Virus record (IMG/VR): IMGVR_UViG_3300038701_002134
Coordinates: 1-23,714 of that record
DNA from: a virus
DNA: 23,714 nt
Strand: one strand, 5' to 3'
Below are positions 21,191-23,714 of the stretch, piece after piece. Made by a program: the position numbers and the translations under genes. Under the pieces are notes generated by a model. It had not been told where the DNA came from, ran no database searches, and was given only the letters and a program-made list of their open reading frames with translations. Every line of letters begins with the position of its first letter. The first letter of the stretch is position 1.

Positions 21191-21484
21191 CAGCCTTTTT
21201 AGGCGCCCCTCGGCGAGATCTGTGTCGCCCCGGCGCACGGCGTCGAGCGCCCAACGGATTTCGTGCTCAAATGTGGACCCCCCGGTCGCCTTGCGTGGCG
21301 GTATTGTCGGAGGTGCCGGCCTTTCGAGGCGCAGGCGCAATGCGAGCCCGGACAGCGTGCCGCGAACATGCTGTAGGGCCTCGCGCCGGTCGGCCTCTGG
21401 GGCATCGCGCAGGAGTTGGGCCAGCGCGTCACAGTGGCGGCATATCGCTTGGATCTCTGATTTTGGGGTTCGCTTGAATAGCAT
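21173..21484 (-). CDS. Hypothetical helical protein, first gene of leftward operon
   Basis: This 103-residue protein starts at ATG 21484, with GGAG about 11 nt upstream; a longer frame to 21664 would run through the control region and is rejected. It is mostly helical and basic: S-E-I-Q-A-I-C-R-H-C-D-A-L-A-Q-L-L-R-D (Cys15, Cys18), A-L-Q-H-V-R-G-T-L-S-G-L-A-L-R-L-R-L, and a terminal E-H-E-I-R-W-A-L-D-A-V-R-R-G-D-T-D-L-A-E. The closing helical pair is TPR-like in character. It follows directly on the divergent promoter region. No named family. Confidence 0.65.
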   Translation of the reverse strand: MLFKRTPKSEIQAICRHCDALAQLLRDAPEADRREALQHVRGTLSGLALRLRLERPAPPTIPPRKATGGSTFEHEIRWALDAVRRGDTDLAEGRLKRLLTGRA

Positions 21485-21511
21485 AGTAGGGGCTCCGTTT
21501 CTGGTGCTGGC

Positions 21512-21540
21512 AGTTTCGGATATATTGTTATCCGGGTCAA
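21512..21540 (-). promoter_or_regulatory. Possible leftward promoter driving the accessory operon
   Basis: On the minus strand TTGACC (21540-21535) would be the -35, followed by a 17-nt spacer and GAAACT (21517-21512). The -10 is poor. The inverted repeat at 21517-21534 fills the spacer, as a repressor site would. TATATC inside the repeat is another -10 candidate, but it has no good -35. Confidence 0.4.
21517..21534. promoter_or_regulatory. Inverted-repeat operator candidate
   Basis: CGGATA (21517-21522) and TATCCG (21529-21534) form a perfect 6-bp inverted repeat around a 6-nt spacer. It lies in the region between the two divergent operons, inside the spacer of the possible leftward promoter and 42 nt upstream of the rightward -35. 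This is a typical place for a dimeric repressor site. Confidence 0.5.
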
Positions 21541-21575
21541 TCGCGAAAAACCACCCATACAGGGGGCGAAACCTG

Positions 21576-21604
21576 TTGACTAGGGTAAGAGTATATGGGA
21601 TAGT
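21576..21604 (+). promoter_or_regulatory. Rightward sigma-70-like promoter
   Basis: TTGACT (21576-21581) and GATAGT (21599-21604) are separated by 17 nt. They match five of six and four of six consensus bases. The predicted start lies about 30 nt before the ATG of the 138-residue gene, whose ribosome site is AAGGA. Confidence 0.65.
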
Positions 21605-21644
21605 CACTACATCGAAACGAGCTAGACACCAAGGAATAAAGCAA

Positions 21645-22061
21645 ATGACTAAAGCATTTACCAAAGGCCAGAAAGTTCACTACATCGCACGCTGGGACGG
21701 CGTTCAATTCACCGTTCGCACCGCCATTGTGTATTCCTGCGGCAAAAAGCGCATGGTTCTGACCGACGCGGTAAGCGGTAAGGAAATGGGCCGCAACTTC
21801 AACCCCAACGGCGTCGACAGCTACATCGTAGAGTGCGGCACCGTTACCGCTGGCACCTTCGCGGGGCTGACCGATGAGGAAGCGCTGGCCAAGGCAAAGG
21901 AAGCAAGCGCGGCTTACATCAAGAGCGAGATTGAGTTCTACACCAAGGCAGCAAAGGCACAACAGTTCGGCACCGCCTACACCACCAGCATGGCGGACAA
22001 GCTGGCAGAGGCCAAAAAGGCACAGCCTAGCGCCATCGAGTACCCTGCAAAATACCGCTAA
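21645..22061 (+). CDS. Hypothetical protein, first gene of small rightward operon
   Basis: This 138-residue protein starts at ATG 21645 (AAGGA about 10 nt upstream); the frame is open far upstream but crosses the promoter, so that part is not coding. Residues 1-60 look like a beta domain (K-G-Q-K-V-H-Y-I-A-R-W-D, then T-A-I-V-Y-S-C-G-K-K-R-M-V-L-T-D), similar in spacing to small KOW/SH3-like folds. A helix follows (L-T-D-E-E-A-L-A-K-A-K-E-A-S-A-A-Y-I). All five Arg codons are CGC and most Gly are GGC, the usage of a highly expressed gene and like the capsid gene. It is probably an early protein. Function unknown. Confidence 0.75.
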   Translation: MTKAFTKGQKVHYIARWDGVQFTVRTAIVYSCGKKRMVLTDAVSGKEMGRNFNPNGVDSYIVECGTVTAGTFAGLTDEEALAKAKEASAAYIKSEIEFYTKAAKAQQFGTAYTTSMADKLAEAKKAQPSAIEYPAKYR

Positions 22062-22109
22062 CCAGACGGGGGCTGCAAGCCCCCCAGCCACCCCGGAAAG
22101 GATCTGACC

Positions 22110-22235
22110 ATGACCCAGCAATTTGAAACCCTCGCAAAAATGTTTGCAGCAGCAGAGCGCAACCGATGCGCAACCAACAGTGACCGTGATTTCGTGTTGA
22201 AAGAGGCGGCCAAGCTTTCCGAAAAGAAATCATAG
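22110..22235 (+). CDS. 41-residue hypothetical protein
   Basis: An ATG at 22110 with AAGGA 8 nt upstream gives a 41-residue frame to TAG at 22233-22235. The product is helical, with F-E-T-L-A-K-M-F-A-A-A-E-R-N-R near the N-terminus and F-V-L-K-E-A-A-K-L-S-E-K at the end, the first part amphipathic. It lies in the same direction and with the same strong-start design as its neighbours, so I take it as a real gene. No family. Confidence 0.6.
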   Translation: MTQQFETLAKMFAAAERNRCATNSDRDFVLKEAAKLSEKKS

Positions 22236-22265
22236 AAACCCAACCACCCCCTAGGAGATCCTCCC

Positions 22266-22520
22266 ATGCAACAAGATAAACGCTTCACCGCTACCGACAT
22301 GCATAACGCCGCTTATGTCCTGTGTACGTTCTTTGAGGCAAAGGCCGCATTTGAGCGGACAAAGAGCCGCTATTTCCTCGGCAAACGGGCAAGCCTTCTT
22401 TTAGGCGCGGCCGAACTGGTCCAGCGGTTTGAGAGGTGCAACGAAATCATCCTGATCGACACTGAAAGCGATACGGCGGTCATTGCGGCCCGGAACGTTG
22501 TCGAACTGAGCACGAAATGA
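22266..22520 (+). CDS. Hypothetical helical protein
   Basis: This 84-residue protein starts at ATG 22266, with TAGGAG about 9 nt upstream. It is mostly helical (A-T-D-M-H-N-A-A-Y-V-L-C-T-F-F-E-A-K-A-A-F-E-R) with a basic middle (K-R-A-S-L-L-L-G-A-A-E-L-V-Q-R-F) and a final strand (E-I-I-L-I-D-T-E-S-D-T-A-V-I-A-A-R). Cys20 and Cys58 are present. Family and function are unknown. It overlaps the next gene at ATGA, so the two are coupled. Confidence 0.65.
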   Translation: MQQDKRFTATDMHNAAYVLCTFFEAKAAFERTKSRYFLGKRASLLLGAAELVQRFERCNEIILIDTESDTAVIAARNVVELSTK

Positions 22521-22762
22521 TGCGCCCAGCTGTTTTTGCCTCTCTTATAGCGGCTACAGTCTTTATCCCCTTGGCCGTGGCTTACGGCATTGTCGCACTG
22601 ATCACGTGGGATGGGTTGTGGTTCTGCCAACTCGGGCACCTGCACACATTGACGCGGATCGTGGCCCTACTCCTGTTCGCCGTTTTGTGGGCGGCGCTGA
22701 TCGTGGTCGCAGCGTTCATAGGTCAGGTGACGGCTGACATATACCGCAACAAGTCGAAATGA
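22517..22762 (+). CDS. Small two-helix membrane protein
   Basis: This 81-residue protein starts at ATG 22517, overlapping the previous stop. Two hydrophobic helices are clear (about 7-30, F-A-S-L-I-A-A-T-V-F-I-P-L-A-V-A-Y, and 46-70, T-R-I-V-A-L-L-L-F-A-V-L-W-A-A-L-I-V-V-A), with a basic C-terminus (Y-R-N-K-S-K). It could be a membrane-level exclusion factor or another lysis-linked protein; the sequence does not tell. It ends the rightward operon, 2 nt before the terminator stem. Confidence 0.7.
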   Translation: MMRPAVFASLIAATVFIPLAVAYGIVALITWDGLWFCQLGHLHTLTRIVALLLFAVLWAALIVVAAFIGQVTADIYRNKSK

Positions 22763-22764
22763 AT

Positions 22765-22790
22765 AAGGGGGCCAGCTGGCCCTCTTTTCT
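22765..22790 (+). terminator. Rho-independent terminator between convergent operons
   Basis: AAGGGGGCC (22765-22773) pairs with GGCCCTCTT (22778-22786) with one G-T wobble and an AGCT loop, followed by TTCTTAT. It serves the rightward operon. Read leftward, the stem is followed by CCTTATTC, so it may also weakly stop the leftward unit that ends at 22790. Confidence 0.72.
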
Positions 22791-23242
22791 TATGTCAGGT
22801 CGTACAGAAACACCGCACCCCCCACCTGTACCGTAGACAGGCAGATCTGGATACGGTGCGGGCTCTCATCGTCTTTTGGGTTCCACGGCTGACCGGCAAG
22901 CCACGTCTCGACCTTTCGTCCGACAAAGAATGACAGGGCCGGGCCGTTGGTGCCTGCATCAAACAGGGTGGGGTGGGCGAGGCCTGCGCGTTTCAGTTTC
23001 ATCAGATCGTCGGCGTATGGGTCATTGTTGTCGATCAGCAGGCGTTCGTGGAACAGGTCGCGGATCATTTCGTCGAGATCCGCAAGCCCTTTATCGGGAA
23101 TGACTGTGGCGCCGTACCCGGCGGTAGGGACTTTGATCACAAAATCGAGCTCGATCTCTACCGGCAAACCCACTAGGCCCCCGTCCGGGCGGCGAAAAAC
23201 GCAATCCATCGGGCCCGATTTGTATCGCTGATAAAATGGCAT
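22790..23242 (-). CDS. Hypothetical protein of leftward unit
   Basis: This 150-residue protein starts at ATG 23242, chosen because GCAGGAGG lies 7 nt upstream; the longer frame from 23263 lacks this. It begins about 2 nt after the previous stop. Visible features are P-V-E-I-E-L-D-F-V-I-K-V-P (about 29-41), L-A-D-L-D-E-M-I-R-D-L-F-H-E-R-L-L-I-D-N-N-D-P-Y (about 53-76), and a final beta pair ending L-S-T-V-Q-V-G-G-A-V-F-L-Y. The D-L-D...D-N-x-D stretch faintly recalls RusA-type resolvases, and the overall order faintly recalls QueD-like proteins, but key motifs of both are absent. I would not assign a function. Confidence 0.7.
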   Translation of the reverse strand: MPFYQRYKSGPMDCVFRRPDGGLVGLPVEIELDFVIKVPTAGYGATVIPDKGLADLDEMIRDLFHERLLIDNNDPYADDLMKLKRAGLAHPTLFDAGTNGPALSFFVGRKVETWLAGQPWNPKDDESPHRIQICLSTVQVGGAVFLYDLT

Positions 23243-23243
23243 C

Positions 23244-23714
23244 CTATTTCCTCCTGCGGTCATGGTGTTGGCCCGCGCTTGTCAGGCCGTGGAACTTACG
23301 CCAGCGGGGGAATGCCGATTTCATCAACTCGGCAGTGACGCCGGGCAGGTGTGCCGCCACTTCGCCGCGTTTCGGGGTCCGCCCCAGCCTGCGATATACG
23401 ACGTCCGCCATATCCCACACCTCGCGCGATTTGGTGCCTAGGGCGGGCTCCTGAACGCCGTTGCAAACCTTGGCAGCGGTCGGCTTGAAAAACGGCCGCA
23501 GAGCCGCAGGCGAGCGACTACGTGCCCGGGCCCGGCGGATCGACTTGTCGAGGCCCTTCTCGCCGCGCACCTTGGCATAGTAGACCTTGGCGGTGTTCGG
23601 GTTGACCCCCAGAGCCACAAGGGCTTTGAGCGCCTCTGTGCGCTCATCTAGGCGCCCCTCCTCATGCCACTTGTTCAAGAGATCCCGGCACACCTTGGCA
23701 GGGTTCTTGACCGT
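23244..23714 (-). CDS. Probable DNA-binding protein, cut by the right edge
   Basis: The frame is open to the right edge, so the N-terminus is probably outside; the first candidate start inside is a GTG at 23693 without a good ribosome site. The visible 156 residues hold two helix-turn-helix-like stretches: A-L-K-A-L-V-A-L-G-V-N-P-N-T-A-K-V-Y-Y-A-K-V-R and, near the C-terminus, A-D-V-V-Y-R-R-L-G-R-T-P-K-R-G-E-V-A-A-H. Between them runs an Arg-rich stretch (R-R-A-R-A-R-S-R). The basic C-terminus is G-Q-H-H-D-R-R-R-K. It is probably a small regulator or nucleoprotein. It lies 1 nt upstream of the next leftward gene. Confidence 0.65.
   Translation of the reverse strand, partial: TVKNPAKVCRDLLNKWHEEGRLDERTEALKALVALGVNPNTAKVYYAKVRGEKGLDKSIRRARARSRSPAALRPFFKPTAAKVCNGVQEPALGTKSREVWDMADVVYRRLGRTPKRGEVAAHLPGVTAELMKSAFPRWRKFHGLTSAGQHHDRRRK

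Noticed and set aside
20850-21644. Upstream extension of the 138-residue protein to 403 residues
   Set aside because: The extra codons run antisense through two or three leftward genes and through the promoter. The ATG at 21645 has its own ribosome site.
21173-21664. Longer version of the 103-residue leftward protein
   Set aside because: The added 60 residues would run across both divergent promoters and lack a ribosome site, while the ATG at 21484 has one.
22790-23242. Assignment as RusA resolvase or QueD-like pterin synthase
   Set aside because: Only loose spacing resemblance. The RusA D-x-D-N...K and D-D motifs are incomplete, and the QueD zinc-binding His residues are missing.
1-23714. 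CRISPR arrays, insertion sequences or transposase genes
   Set aside because: No spaced repeat array, transposase motif or terminal inverted repeats with target duplications were seen. The only tandem repeat is the coding 27-bp unit at 4263.

Overview
The window is part of a tailed-phage (siphovirus) genome or prophage. The left 18 kb is a contiguous rightward structural and lysis block in the usual HK97-like order. The DNA is GC-rich. Several proteins are of kinds usual in phages and gene-transfer-agent-like elements of Alphaproteobacteria, probably Rhodobacteraceae: a GH108 muramidase with a C-terminal membrane anchor, a GTA-type holin, a Cys-rich tail hub and phiE125 gp8-type connectors. 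The host assignment is inference. Terminase and portal genes are not in the window and probably lie to its left. No integrase, repressor or replication gene is visible.

Layout, left to right. 1-1357: the C-terminal part of a MuF-type minor head protein that carries a zinc-metallopeptidase-like domain (HEYGH), plus a small translationally coupled gene. 1441-4086: HK97-type prohead protease, major capsid protein and a small probable decoration protein, closed by a strong terminator with a UACG tetraloop. 4110-7643: two small basic proteins (one 48 residues long), the gp8-type connector, two unrecognised beta-rich proteins, a membrane/coiled-coil protein, head closure, HK97 gp10-like and DUF3168 tail-terminator proteins. 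7647-10529: major tail protein, tail assembly chaperone gpG with a gpG-T fusion made by a -1 frameshift at GGGAAAC, and the tape measure protein. 10534-15887: two large tail-tip proteins, each apparently carrying an inserted beta-sandwich, a glycine-rich adhesin and a fibre-associated protein. 15892-17935: lysis region with a membrane/coiled-coil protein, tail-anchored muramidase and two holin-like proteins.

17931-21484 is a leftward operon of ten small genes with overlapping or tightly packed starts. It encodes a DUF6011 zinc-binding protein, two exported (signal-peptide) proteins and several unknowns, and ends at a leftward terminator. Inside it lies a 28-nt sequence that reads as the T-arm, acceptor strand and CCA of a tRNA or tmRNA, a candidate attachment-site core. 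21485-21644 is a divergent control region with one promoter in each direction and an inverted-repeat operator candidate. 21645-22762 is a rightward operon of four small unknown genes, probably early or accessory. It ends at a terminator placed between convergent units. 22790-23714 is a second leftward unit with an unknown protein and a probable DNA-binding protein cut by the window edge.

The structural genes work as one assembly line: protease and capsid build the head, connectors and tail terminator join head to tail, gpG/gpGT and the tape measure build the tail, and the hub and Gly-rich proteins form the tip. The muramidase and holins release the progeny. The leftward and small rightward operons are the least explained parts of the window.
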